Source: Pseudomonadota bacterium (GTDB taxonomy: Bacteria; Pseudomonadota; Gammaproteobacteria; Xanthomonadales; Xanthomonadaceae). Taken from it: a DNA stretch of 64,000 nt. Positions 46,656-56,300 of this stretch are shown in pieces (positions within the stretch are counted from its first letter, which is position 1; each line of letters begins with the position of its first letter). Location of the stretch: assembly GCA_023390905.1 (NCBI GenBank), contig JAEWBY010000037.1:6411-70410 (forward strand), read 5' to 3'. The notes under the pieces are model-generated. The model saw only the letters and a program-made list of their open reading frames with translations, ran no database searches and had not been told where the DNA came from. The position numbers and the translations under genes were made by a program.

Positions 46656-48742
46656 ACGCCGCCCTCGATACGACGCCGGAAAGCCTGAGCACCGAAGACG
46701 CGCTGCGCGATCCCGCGCTGTATCTGAACCGCGAGCTGTCGCAACTGGACTTCAACTTCCGCGTACTGGCGCAGGCGATGGATGCCAACGTCCCGCTGCT
46801 CGAACGGCTGCGCTTCCTGTGCATTTCCTGCACCAATCTCGACGAATTCTTCGAGATCCGCGCCGCCACCGTGCGCCATGCGCAGGATTTCGGCCTGCCG
46901 CCGGCGGCCGATGGCATGAGCCCGACCACCGTGCTCAACCGCATCCACGATCGCGCCGCCGAACTGGTCGAGGCGCAGTACCACTGCTGGAACAAGGTCA
47001 TCCGCCCGGCGCTCAACGAGGCCGGCGTGCGCGTGTTCAACCGCAATCACTGGACCCCGCGCCAGGCCCGCTGGCTGCGCGCGTATTTCCGCAACGAGAT
47101 CATGCCGGTGCTGTCGCCGCTGGGCCTGGACCCGGCGCATCCGTTTCCGAAGATCCTCAACAAGTCGCTGAACATCGTGGTGGTGCTGCGCGGCAAGGAT
47201 GCGTTCGGCCGCGCCGGCCATCTGGCGATCGTGCGCGCGCCGCGCTCGTTGCCGCGCATCATCCATCTTCCGCAGCGCGTGTCGGGCGGCGAGAACGATT
47301 TCGTGCTGCTGTCCTCGGTGCTTTCGGCATTCGTGGATGAATTGTTCCCGGGCATGGAGGTCAAGGGCTCCTACCAGTTCCGCGTCACCCGCAATTCGGA
47401 AGTCGTGGTGGACGAGGAAGAAGTGGAGAACCTGGCGCTGGCCCTGCGCGATGAACTGATCGGGCGCGGCTATCGCCCGGCCGTGCGGTTGGAGATCGCG
47501 CAGGACTGCCCGAAGCCGATCATCCGCACGCTGTTGCAGAACTTCGCGCTGCCGGACAACGCGGTCTATCTGATCGACGGCCCGGTCAACCTCAACCGCG
47601 TCATCCAGGTCTACGATCTGGTGCAGCGCCCGGAGCTGAAATATCCGGTGTTCACGCCGCGCACGCTGCGCGACAGCGACACGATCTTCGACAAGGTCGA
47701 TGACGGCGACGTGCTGCTGCATCATCCGTTCGATGCGTTCACGCCGGTGCTGGAACTGCTGAAGCAGGCGGCGGTGGATCCGAACGTGCTGGCGATCAAG
47801 CAGACGCTGTACCGCACCGGCAAGGATTCGGCGATCGTCGATGCGCTGGTGCAGGCCGCGCGCAACGGCAAGGACGTCACCGTGGTGGTCGAACTGCGCG
47901 CGCGCTTCGACGAAGACGCCAACCTCGGCGTGGCCGATCGCCTGCAGGAAGCCGGCGTGCAGGTGGTGTATGGCGTGGTTGGCTACAAGACCCACGCGAA
48001 GATGATGTTGATCGTGCGCCGCGAGGGCAAGAAGCTGCGCCGCTACGTGCACCTGGGCACCGGCAACTACCACAGCGGCACCGCGCGCGCCTATACCGAC
48101 CTTGGCCTCATCACCGCCGATCCGGACATCGGCAACGATGTGCACCTGCTGTTCCAGCAGCTCTCCGGGCTGGCCCCCTCGACCAAGCTCAAGCGCCTGC
48201 TGCAATCGCCGTTCACCCTGCACGCGGGGCTGATCCGCAAGATCGAACGCGAAGCCAGGCTCGCGCGCAGTGGCAAGCCCGGCCGCATCATCGCCAAGAT
48301 CAACGCACTGAACGAACCGCGCATCATCCGCGCGCTCTACCTGGCCTCGCAGGCCGGCGTGCGCATCGATCTGATCGTGCGCGGCGCATGTTCGCTGCGG
48401 CCCGGTCTGCCCGGCATCTCGGACAACATCCGCGTGCGATCGATCGTCGGCCGTTTCCTCGAACACAGTCGCGTCTACTGGTTCGGCAACGACGGTCATC
48501 CGGAACTGTATTGCGCCAGCGCCGACTGGCTCGAACGCAACCTGCTGCATCGTGTCGAGGCCTGCTTCCCGATCCTGGACGAGCAGTTGGCCGATCGCGT
48601 GTTCCGCGAAGGACTGCAGAACTACCTGGACGACAACCAGAATGCGTGGGAACTCGATGCCGACGGCCACTACAGCAAGGTCGAACCCGGCGAGGGCGAA
48701 GCCCCGCATTCGGCGCAGGCGACGCTGCTCGCGGGCGTGTGA
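46652..48742 (+). CDS. ppk1: Polyphosphate kinase 1
   Basis: Makes polyphosphate from ATP. It has 696 residues: N domain (LYLNRELSQLDFNFRVL), H domain, and two phospholipase-D-like C domains; the autophosphorylated His448 sits in GYKTHAKMML, and YVHLGTGNYHSGTARAYTDLGL is a hallmark. It overlaps phoR by 4 nt and precedes ppx by 72 nt, so synthesis and breakdown of polyP are encoded side by side. Confidence 0.97.
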   Translation: MNAALDTTPESLSTEDALRDPALYLNRELSQLDFNFRVLAQAMDANVPLLERLRFLCISCTNLDEFFEIRAATVRHAQDFGLPPAADGMSPTTVLNRIHDRAAELVEAQYHCWNKVIRPALNEAGVRVFNRNHWTPRQARWLRAYFRNEIMPVLSPLGLDPAHPFPKILNKSLNIVVVLRGKDAFGRAGHLAIVRAPRSLPRIIHLPQRVSGGENDFVLLSSVLSAFVDELFPGMEVKGSYQFRVTRNSEVVVDEEEVENLALALRDELIGRGYRPAVRLEIAQDCPKPIIRTLLQNFALPDNAVYLIDGPVNLNRVIQVYDLVQRPELKYPVFTPRTLRDSDTIFDKVDDGDVLLHHPFDAFTPVLELLKQAAVDPNVLAIKQTLYRTGKDSAIVDALVQAARNGKDVTVVVELRARFDEDANLGVADRLQEAGVQVVYGVVGYKTHAKMMLIVRREGKKLRRYVHLGTGNYHSGTARAYTDLGLITADPDIGNDVHLLFQQLSGLAPSTKLKRLLQSPFTLHAGLIRKIEREARLARSGKPGRIIAKINALNEPRIIRALYLASQAGVRIDLIVRGACSLRPGLPGISDNIRVRSIVGRFLEHSRVYWFGNDGHPELYCASADWLERNLLHRVEACFPILDEQLADRVFREGLQNYLDDNQNAWELDADGHYSKVEPGEGEAPHSAQATLLAGV

Positions 48743-48814
48743 AGGCCGTGCAAGTCACTGAGCCGACAGATCCCGCGTTGCCAAATCCCGGCGGCACGCT
48801 CTAGGCTTTCGCGC

Positions 48815-50344
48815 ATGTCGCCCGCCTCCCCCCAAGCGTCGCCGCCTCCGCTGGACGGCGAACACCTCGCCGCCATCGATCTCGGTTCCAACAGCTTCCA
48901 CATGGTGGTGGCGCGCTACACGCTGGGCCAGTTGCGCGTGGTCGATCGCCTGCGCGAAACCGTGCGCATGGCCGACGGTCTGGATGGCCGCGGCGGTCTT
49001 TCGCAGGCCGCGCGCGAACGCGCACTGGATTGCCTGTCGCGCTTCGGCCAGCGCATCCGCAACGTGCCGGCCTCGCGCGTGCGCGCACTGGCGACCAATA
49101 CCGTGCGCCAGCTCGCCGACCCGCTCGGCTTCCTGATGCCGGCCGAGGCCGCGCTGGGCAAGCCGATCGAAGTGGTCTCCGGACGCGAGGAAGCGCGCCT
49201 GATCTACCTGGGCGTGGCGCATTCGCAGCCGCCCAAGCCAGGCCAGTTGCGACTGGTGATCGACATCGGCGGCGGCTCGACCGAGTTCATCATCGGCCGC
49301 GGCATGGAAACGCTGGAACGCGAAAGCCTGCAGGCCGGCTGCATCGCCAGCACGCGGCGGTTCTTTCCCGGCGGCAAGCTGTCGAAGAAGCGCTGGAAGG
49401 AAGCGCTCACCGAAATCGGCGCCGAATTCCAGCAGTTCGCCGGGCTCTATCGCAGCCTCGGCTGGCAGGAAGCGATTGGCTCGTCCGGCACTAACAAGGC
49501 CATCGGCGAAATCTGCGCGGCGATGAAGCTCACCAAGGGCGCGGTGACCGCCGAGGCCTTGCCGCAGGTGCGCGATCGCCTGCTGCAGGCCGATCGCATC
49601 GAGGACATCGATCTGCCCGGCCTGTCCAGTGATCGCCGGCCGATCATCGCCGGCGGCGTGCTGGTGCTCGAAGCGGCGTTCGAGGCACTCGGCCTGCAAC
49701 GCCTGATGGTCAGCAAGGCGGCGATGCGCGAAGGCATCCTGTTCGACATGCTCGGCCGCGGCAGCGACAACGACCCGCGCGATCTGTCGGTGGCCGCGCT
49801 CACCCAGCGCTACGGCATCGACGAGACTCAGGCCGCACGCGTGGAAGCCACCGCGCTGCGCCTGCATGAACAGGTCGCCGATGACTGGCAGCTCGACGCC
49901 GATGACGCGCGCATGCTTGGCTGGGCCGCGCGCCTGCACGAAATCGGGCTGGTCATCGCGCACAGCCAGTACCACCAGCATGGCGCCTACGTGCTGGAGC
50001 ATTCGGACATCGCCGGCTTCTCGCGGCAGGAACAGCAGGTGCTCGCGGCGCTGGTGCGCACGCACCGCCGCGGCGTGCCCAAGACCGCCTTCGATGCCCT
50101 GCCCGATCGCCTGCTGCTGTCGGCCCGGCGCAAGGCCGCGCTGCTGCGCCTGGCCGTGCTGCTGCACCGCGCGCACGAGGCCGACCCCATCCCGCGCCTG
50201 GACGTCTCGGCCGGGGGCGAGGAACTGCGCCTGATCGTCGACCGGCCGTGGATCGAATCGCGCCCGCTGCTGAAATCGGATCTGGTCGGCGAACCGGAAG
50301 ACATGCTCGGCCTGGGCATCGTGTTCAAGCCGTTCGTGTCCTGA
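48815..50344 (+). CDS. ppx: Exopolyphosphatase / pppGpp phosphohydrolase (Ppx/GppA family)
   Basis: 509 residues: ASKHA ATPase-like fold with AIDLGSNSFHMVVA, LATNTVRQLAD, SGREEARLIYLGVA, VIDIGGGSTEFIIG and a C-terminal HD-like region (LHEIGLVIAHSQYHQHGAY). Hydrolyses terminal phosphate from polyphosphate; activity on pppGpp cannot be excluded. Third step of the phoR-ppk-ppx run. Confidence 0.95.
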   Translation: MSPASPQASPPPLDGEHLAAIDLGSNSFHMVVARYTLGQLRVVDRLRETVRMADGLDGRGGLSQAARERALDCLSRFGQRIRNVPASRVRALATNTVRQLADPLGFLMPAEAALGKPIEVVSGREEARLIYLGVAHSQPPKPGQLRLVIDIGGGSTEFIIGRGMETLERESLQAGCIASTRRFFPGGKLSKKRWKEALTEIGAEFQQFAGLYRSLGWQEAIGSSGTNKAIGEICAAMKLTKGAVTAEALPQVRDRLLQADRIEDIDLPGLSSDRRPIIAGGVLVLEAAFEALGLQRLMVSKAAMREGILFDMLGRGSDNDPRDLSVAALTQRYGIDETQAARVEATALRLHEQVADDWQLDADDARMLGWAARLHEIGLVIAHSQYHQHGAYVLEHSDIAGFSRQEQQVLAALVRTHRRGVPKTAFDALPDRLLLSARRKAALLRLAVLLHRAHEADPIPRLDVSAGGEELRLIVDRPWIESRPLLKSDLVGEPEDMLGLGIVFKPFVS

Positions 50345-50514
50345 TCGGCGGCCGCCCGCGTCATCACGCACGCCGGCCGCGGCCGCGCTAGACTCGCCGC
50401 AACCGAGGGGAAGGCCAGAACCGCACACGCCGGCACCGCCGGCGCCCACGCTGAAGTCGTCACTGTCGCCGGACCGGCCGATACCCTCGCCGTCTTGTCT
50501 TCAGGAGGAAGTCA

Positions 50515-51768
50515 ATGCAGCGGGACAATCAGACGTTGTGGAACGAAGTGCTCGCCCAGGGCGGGCCCGGCGCGCTGGCGATCGGCCACAACGTGGATCG
50601 GGTGCTCAATGCCGTGCGCATACATCTGGGCATGGACGTGGCCTTCATCTCCGAGTTCAGCGGGCGCTATCGCACGTTCCGGCACGTGGTCGGCGCGCTG
50701 GATCCGATGCCCCTGCAGCCCGGCGACTGCAGCCCGCTCGATGAAGGCTATTGCCTGCGCGTGGTCGATGGCCGCATCCCGCAGATGATCCCCGACACCG
50801 GCGCCATCCCGGCGACCGCATTGATTCCCGAGACCGCGCTGCTGCCGATCGGCGCGCACCTGAGCGTGCCGATCCGCCTGATCGACGGCCGCATCTACGG
50901 CACGTTCTGCTGCTTCAGCCTGCGCCCCAACCTCGCCCTCAACGAGCGCGATCTGCAGATGATGCGCGCTTTCGCCGACCTGCTCGCCTACCAGATCGAT
51001 CGCGATCTGGAAGCCGTGCGCGCGCACGAGGAGAAGGTCGAGCGCATCATCTCGTTGCTCGAACTCGGCCAGCCGACGATCGCCTACCAGCCCATCCACG
51101 ATCTGCACGACAACCGCATCGTCGGCATCGAGTGCCTCTCGCGCTTCGATCTCAATCCGCCGCGCCCGCCGGAAATCTGGTTCCGCGAAGCGCATGAAAT
51201 CGGCCTGGGGGTACGCCTGGAGCTCAACGCGATCCTGACCGCGCTCGATGGCCTGCGCGAGATGGAGGGCGACTTCTACGTATCGCTCAATGTCTCGCCG
51301 CAGACGCTGATCAGCGGAGAGATTTCCGGCTTCCTGGATGGCCTGCCGCCGGAGCGCCTCGTGCTTGAACTGACCGAGCATGCATACGTGGAGGATTACG
51401 CCGCGCTGCGCGACCGGCTCGCACCGCTGCGCCGGCAGGGCATCCGGATCGCGGTCGATGATGCCGGCGCCGGCTACGCCAGCATGCGGCACGTGCTGGC
51501 GATCAGCCCGGACATCATCAAGCTGGACATGACGCTCACCCGCAGCATCGACAGCGATTCGCCGCGCCGTGCGCTGGCCGCCGCGCTGATCGCCTTCGCG
51601 CGCGAAACCCAGAGCGAAGTGATCGCCGAGGGCGTGGAGACCTTCGCCGAGATGGAGGCCCTGCGTGCGCTCGGCGTGCGCCACGCGCAGGGCTACCATC
51701 TGTCCCGTCCGATGCCATTGGCAAACCTGATGAGCCTGCTGGTCAGCGGCGCGCCCCTGGTGCATTGA
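50515..51768 (+). CDS. GAF-EAL cyclic-di-GMP phosphodiesterase
   Basis: 417 residues: GAF sensor domain (~20-165) and EAL domain (~185-410). The EAL motif reads ECL (Glu206 in GIECLSRF), and the other ligands are present: Asn in SLNVSP, Glu in LELTEHA, the Asp pair in DDAGAGYAS, Lys in IKLDMTL, Glu in EGVETF. It is therefore probably active in hydrolysing c-di-GMP to pGpG. A near-ideal GGAGGA site precedes the ATG. It lies 170 nt after ppx; the same order is known in Xanthomonas. Confidence 0.9.
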   Translation: MQRDNQTLWNEVLAQGGPGALAIGHNVDRVLNAVRIHLGMDVAFISEFSGRYRTFRHVVGALDPMPLQPGDCSPLDEGYCLRVVDGRIPQMIPDTGAIPATALIPETALLPIGAHLSVPIRLIDGRIYGTFCCFSLRPNLALNERDLQMMRAFADLLAYQIDRDLEAVRAHEEKVERIISLLELGQPTIAYQPIHDLHDNRIVGIECLSRFDLNPPRPPEIWFREAHEIGLGVRLELNAILTALDGLREMEGDFYVSLNVSPQTLISGEISGFLDGLPPERLVLELTEHAYVEDYAALRDRLAPLRRQGIRIAVDDAGAGYASMRHVLAISPDIIKLDMTLTRSIDSDSPRRALAAALIAFARETQSEVIAEGVETFAEMEALRALGVRHAQGYHLSRPMPLANLMSLLVSGAPLVH

Positions 51769-51878
51769 GGCCGCACGCCGGCAGGGCGAGCCTCGCTGCC
51801 TCCGGTTCGTCCGCAACCGCGTCATGCGTGCATACGGATGCGGGTGCATGGCAGGATGCGCGGCCACCGGAGATCTCC

Positions 51879-52850
51879 ATGCAGCGCCATCCACTCCCGA
51901 ACACCGATCTGCACGTCTCGCGCATCGCCTACGGCTGCATGCAGCTCAGCCGCGCCTGGAACACCGATCCGCTCACCGACGACGAGCGCCGGCGGACGCG
52001 GCTGCTGATCGAGACCGCACTGGACTGCGGCATCACCCTGTTCGATCACGCCGACATCTATGCGCGCGGCAAATCCGAGCAGTTGTTCGGCGAGGTGCTG
52101 GCGCAGTCGCCGTCACTGCGCGATCGCATGGTGCTGCAGACCAAGTGCGGCATCCGCTTCGCGCATGCGCCGCATCCGGATTCGCCCGGGCGCTACGATT
52201 TCAGTTACCAACACCTGATCGCATCGGTCGAGGACAGCCTGCGACGGCTGCACACCGATCGCATCGATCTGCTTTTGCTGCATCGGCCCGATCCGCTCGC
52301 CGAACCGGATGAAGTCGCGCGCGCGTTCGATGATCTGCATCATGCCGGCAAGGTGCTGCACTTCGGCGTCAGCAACCACACGGCCACGCAGATCGCGCTG
52401 TTGCAGGCGAGCCTGGCGCAGCCGCTGGTGGTGAACCAGGTCGAGATCAGCCTGCTGCATCATCACCTGATCAACGAAGGCGTGATCGCATCGACCACCG
52501 GCACGCCCTACACCGCATCGGCCGGCACGCTGGACTACTGCCGCCAGCAGAACATGCTCGTACAGGCGTGGTCGCCACTGGCCGGTGGACGGTTGTCGCA
52601 TCCGGAAACCGCCGAGCCGGCCCTGCGCAACACCGCCGAACTGGTCGCCGCGATCGCACGGCGCCACGGCGTGTCGGCCGAAGCGATCCTGCTGGCGTGG
52701 TTGTTGCGCCATCCGGCCGGCATCCAGCCGATCGTCGGCACCACCGATCCGGATCGCCTGCGCGCCAGTTGCGCCGCCGATGATCTGCGGCTGGATCGCG
52801 AAACCTGGTACGCGCTGTTCACCGCCGCACGCGGCGCACCGGTGCCTTGA
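51879..52850 (+). CDS. Aldo/keto reductase (YdhF-like)
   Basis: 323 residues, TIM-barrel NADPH-dependent oxidoreductase. LHVSRIAYGCMQLSRAW at the N terminus, Asp and Tyr of FDHADIYARGKSE, Lys of LQTKCGIR and His of LLLLHRPDPL form the AKR tetrad; LAWLLRHPAGIQPIVGTTDP binds the cofactor phosphate. The ATG at 51879 has GGAG seven bases upstream. Substrate unknown; single gene. Confidence 0.9.
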   Translation: MQRHPLPNTDLHVSRIAYGCMQLSRAWNTDPLTDDERRRTRLLIETALDCGITLFDHADIYARGKSEQLFGEVLAQSPSLRDRMVLQTKCGIRFAHAPHPDSPGRYDFSYQHLIASVEDSLRRLHTDRIDLLLLHRPDPLAEPDEVARAFDDLHHAGKVLHFGVSNHTATQIALLQASLAQPLVVNQVEISLLHHHLINEGVIASTTGTPYTASAGTLDYCRQQNMLVQAWSPLAGGRLSHPETAEPALRNTAELVAAIARRHGVSAEAILLAWLLRHPAGIQPIVGTTDPDRLRASCAADDLRLDRETWYALFTAARGAPVP

Positions 52851-53397
52851 ACGCACTCCGAACACGATATCCGGACATTTTTTCCGCTCAGTAAATCTAC
52901 TGGGCGTCATGCCGCGATCCGCGCCATTTTCCGACTGCGCACGATCACGAAGATCCACTTCCCGAACACTCACATCCAGTGACGCCCGGATTGCGTTACG
53001 CGCGGGCAAAGTCCGCGTGAATACCTCAACACGCGCTTTACATTTTCGATGGAATAGTCGCGCCCGAATGCGCCAGTCCGCTCCATGCGATGCACGGATC
53101 CGGCTACGCGAACAGGGAGAAGCCGGCATGCATGGGGTCAGGCGGATGGCCGCAATCAACCCACTCGGAGCAGCGCCGATCCCGCGATGCGCGCGTGGTG
53201 CCTCGCGCCGCCCACGCTGGCGTTCCAGGCGGTTGCGACGATGCGCGCCGTCCACCGGTTGATCGACGCACTCCTTGCGTCAGCAACGGATTTCACCGCA
53301 TCGCAGTCAATCGCAGGCATGCGCCACAAGGAAGGGTCGCCTCCGATGCTCGTCCACCCCGGCAGGATGCCGGGACGACGCAACCCTGAAGAGCGCC
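52851..53397 (+). other. 547-nt gene-free leader of the autotransporter
   Basis: No credible gene or RNA was found. The part 52860-53070 is more AT-rich than its surroundings (TTTTTTCC at 52877-52884, CTTTACATTTTCGATGG at 53036-53052) and may hold a promoter, but no clear -35/-10 pair is present. A CCCGGCA / TGCCGGG hairpin (53358-53374), extended by CGTC / GACG, lies 24 nt before the ATG in the presumed leader. Confidence 0.4.
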
Positions 53398-56300
53398 ATG
53401 AACACCATCTACCGCGTTGTCTGGAATCCCACCGCGTGCCGTTGGATCGTCGCATCGGAACTGGCTCGGGGCCGCAAGAAAAGATCTTCCACCACCGCCA
53501 TGGCATTGCTGCTGTGCACCGGCGTCATCGCCGGGCGTGCACAGGCCGATTGTGGAACCAATCCCGTCGCCAACTACACGACAGGTCTTGTATGCACGCC
53601 ATCGGCGGGCATCGGCGCGGGGCAGACCACGCAGGCAGGCACCACGGTCACGGTGTCCACGGGAACCGCGCCGGCCATCCACACCGTAGCCAATGGCGCG
53701 GACGCCACAGCGACCATCGTGGGCACCTCCATCACTCAATCGAGCAGCGGACAGGGCATCGAGACGCGCGTCAGCAGTGGCGTCGGCACGGCGAATACGC
53801 TGCTCTCCGGCGCGAACATGATTGCCCTGGGCGCGAATGCGGACACCGCAATCCTCACCACCGGCGTCGGTAATTCCTCCATCGTCGTGACGGACTTCCT
53901 GACCGTCACCAACAGCGCCGACAACGCGCAGAATCGCGATGGCCTCGAAGTCAATGCCGGCGGCGCGCTGTCCAGCCTCAACCATCAAGGCAGCGGCATG
54001 ATCTCCACGCGAGGCGGCAACGCGGTGCTGGCGACCGGCTTCGGCGCGGGGACGAGTGTTTCGGTGAATATCGGCAACCAGGTTGCGCTGCGTGTGGACA
54101 ACACGGTGTCGGGCGCGTCGGGTTTCGTCAACTCCGGCATCCGCACCACGACCAGCGGCGGCAACAATGTCGTCAACAATGCGGCGTCGATTGAAACAAG
54201 CGGTGCGAACGCGTTCGGCATATTGTCGAGCTCCGGCGCAGGCAATACAGATGTGACCAATTCCGGTTCGATCATCACCAACGGCATCGCGGTCGATGGC
54301 ATACGCGCACTCAGCAGCGGCAATGGCAATGTCAGCGTCACTCATTCGGGCACGATCCTGTCCGAAGGCGCATCCGCCCGCGGCATCCAGATTCAATCCA
54401 GCACCGGCGGCGGTTCCGGCTACGCGACCCTCACGATGAATGGCGGCTCGGTAACCACACGCGGTGCCAACGCGGATGCCCATGGTCTGGAAGTGCAGGC
54501 GCGCGGCACCGGCACGGGCAGCATCAATCTGCTCGGCGGTTCGGTCAGCAGCAACGGCGGCGCGGCGTTGATCGTGCATACCGGCGGCGCGGCCACCAGT
54601 GTCGGCGACATCCGCGTCAACACCGCAGCCGGCACCACCCTCCACAGCACGCTGCTGCACGGCATCACCGTCGGCGGCGCGTCGGCCGCGGCCGGAACTT
54701 CCATTCTCATTGACTCGCAATCGGACATCACCGCCGGCGGAATGGGCATCAACGCGGCCAGCACCACGGGCGGAGCGCCCATCACCATTCGCCAGACCGG
54801 CGGCAGCATCACCGCCGGCAATTACGGCATCAACGCCTCCACCGCGGGCGCCATCGATATCGAGGTCGACAGCCGCATCGAGTCCGCCGGACTGGCGGCT
54901 GTCCGCGCGGCCGGCACCGCCAACCAGGCCGTGACCGTCGACAACCTCGGCACCCTTCTGGCCACCGGTCCCAACGGCAAGGGCATCGCGGTCACCGGGG
55001 GGGGCGATCTGACTGTGCAGCATCACGACGGCGCGCTGATTGAAACACGCGGCGATGGCAGTTCCGCGCCCTACTCACCCAACTCCGGCGCGGCGGGCAT
55101 CTATATGCAGACCACCGCAGGCAGCGCCGGCACCGCGCGGGCGGTGATTGATGGCGACATCCTGACCACCGGCTCCAACCGCGCCGGCGGTGCCTTCGTC
55201 CAGTCGCAGGGCTCAGGCGATGCCATCATCGTGGCCTCCGGTGACATCACCATCGACAACGCGGCCGGCCCCTACAGCTATGGCCTGTCCACTTCGCTGC
55301 TCGGTGCCAGCGCCACCGGCGATGCCTCCATCGAATCGCACGGCAACATCCGCATCGCGGCCAATGATTCCATCGCGCTCTACGCCTATGTCGAACCGGG
55401 CACGTCCAACGCGGGCGACCTGCGCATCGACAACACCGGCACGCTCACCACGACAGGCGATGGCATCTCGTACGGCATCTGGGGCCGCGTCCTGTCAGGC
55501 GGCAGCGGTGTCACCCTCAACAACAGTGGGGCCATCAGCACCAGCGGCACGGTCGGCACATTGCTCCCGACCTTCGGCGGGCCTTCGGCCATCCGCGCCG
55601 ACAGCCTGGCCGGTGCCATCCACATCGTCAACAGTGGCGCACTCAGCACCGAGGGCGAGACGGCGCGTGGCATTTCCGCCATCTCCACCACCGGCGACAT
55701 CAGCATCGACAATGCCGGCGACATCGCCACCCGGGGCGAAGGTGCCTACGCCATCAGCGCGGTGTCCGACGACGGTGCAGTCACCATCACCACCACCGGC
55801 GGCCGCATCGATACGCTCGGCGATGGCGCGGTTGGCCTCAATGCAGTCAGCAACGGTGCGGTGAGCGTGGACAACGCCAGTGCGATTGCCACCGCGGGCA
55901 TCGACTCGGACGGCATCGTTGCGGTGGGCTTGACTGATGCCGGCGCCACCGTCGTCAACCGCGCTGCGCTGGTCACCACCGGGGTCGATGCGCAAGGCCT
56001 CCACGCCACCACGCAGACCGGCGCATTGACGGCAGGCAACAGCGGCGCAATCAGCACCTCGGGAGCGACAAGCCACGGCATCCAGATCAGCAGCGCCAGC
56101 GGTGACGTCACGCTGGAGAACACCGGCGACATCGCCACCCACGGTGCGCAGGCCGACGCCATCCTCGCTGCGGCGCATGGCGCTGGCAGCCCGCTCATCA
56201 CCCAGTCCGGCGCGCTGAGCACCGACACCGACGAAAGTGCCGGCATCCGTGCGACGACCGAGATCGGCACGCTCGCCATCACCACCACGGGCGGCAGTAT

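Noticed and set aside
53358..53374. RNA thermometer or riboswitch in the autotransporter leader
   Set aside because: There is a hairpin, but it does not cover the ribosome site and matches no known riboswitch; kept only as part of the leader description.
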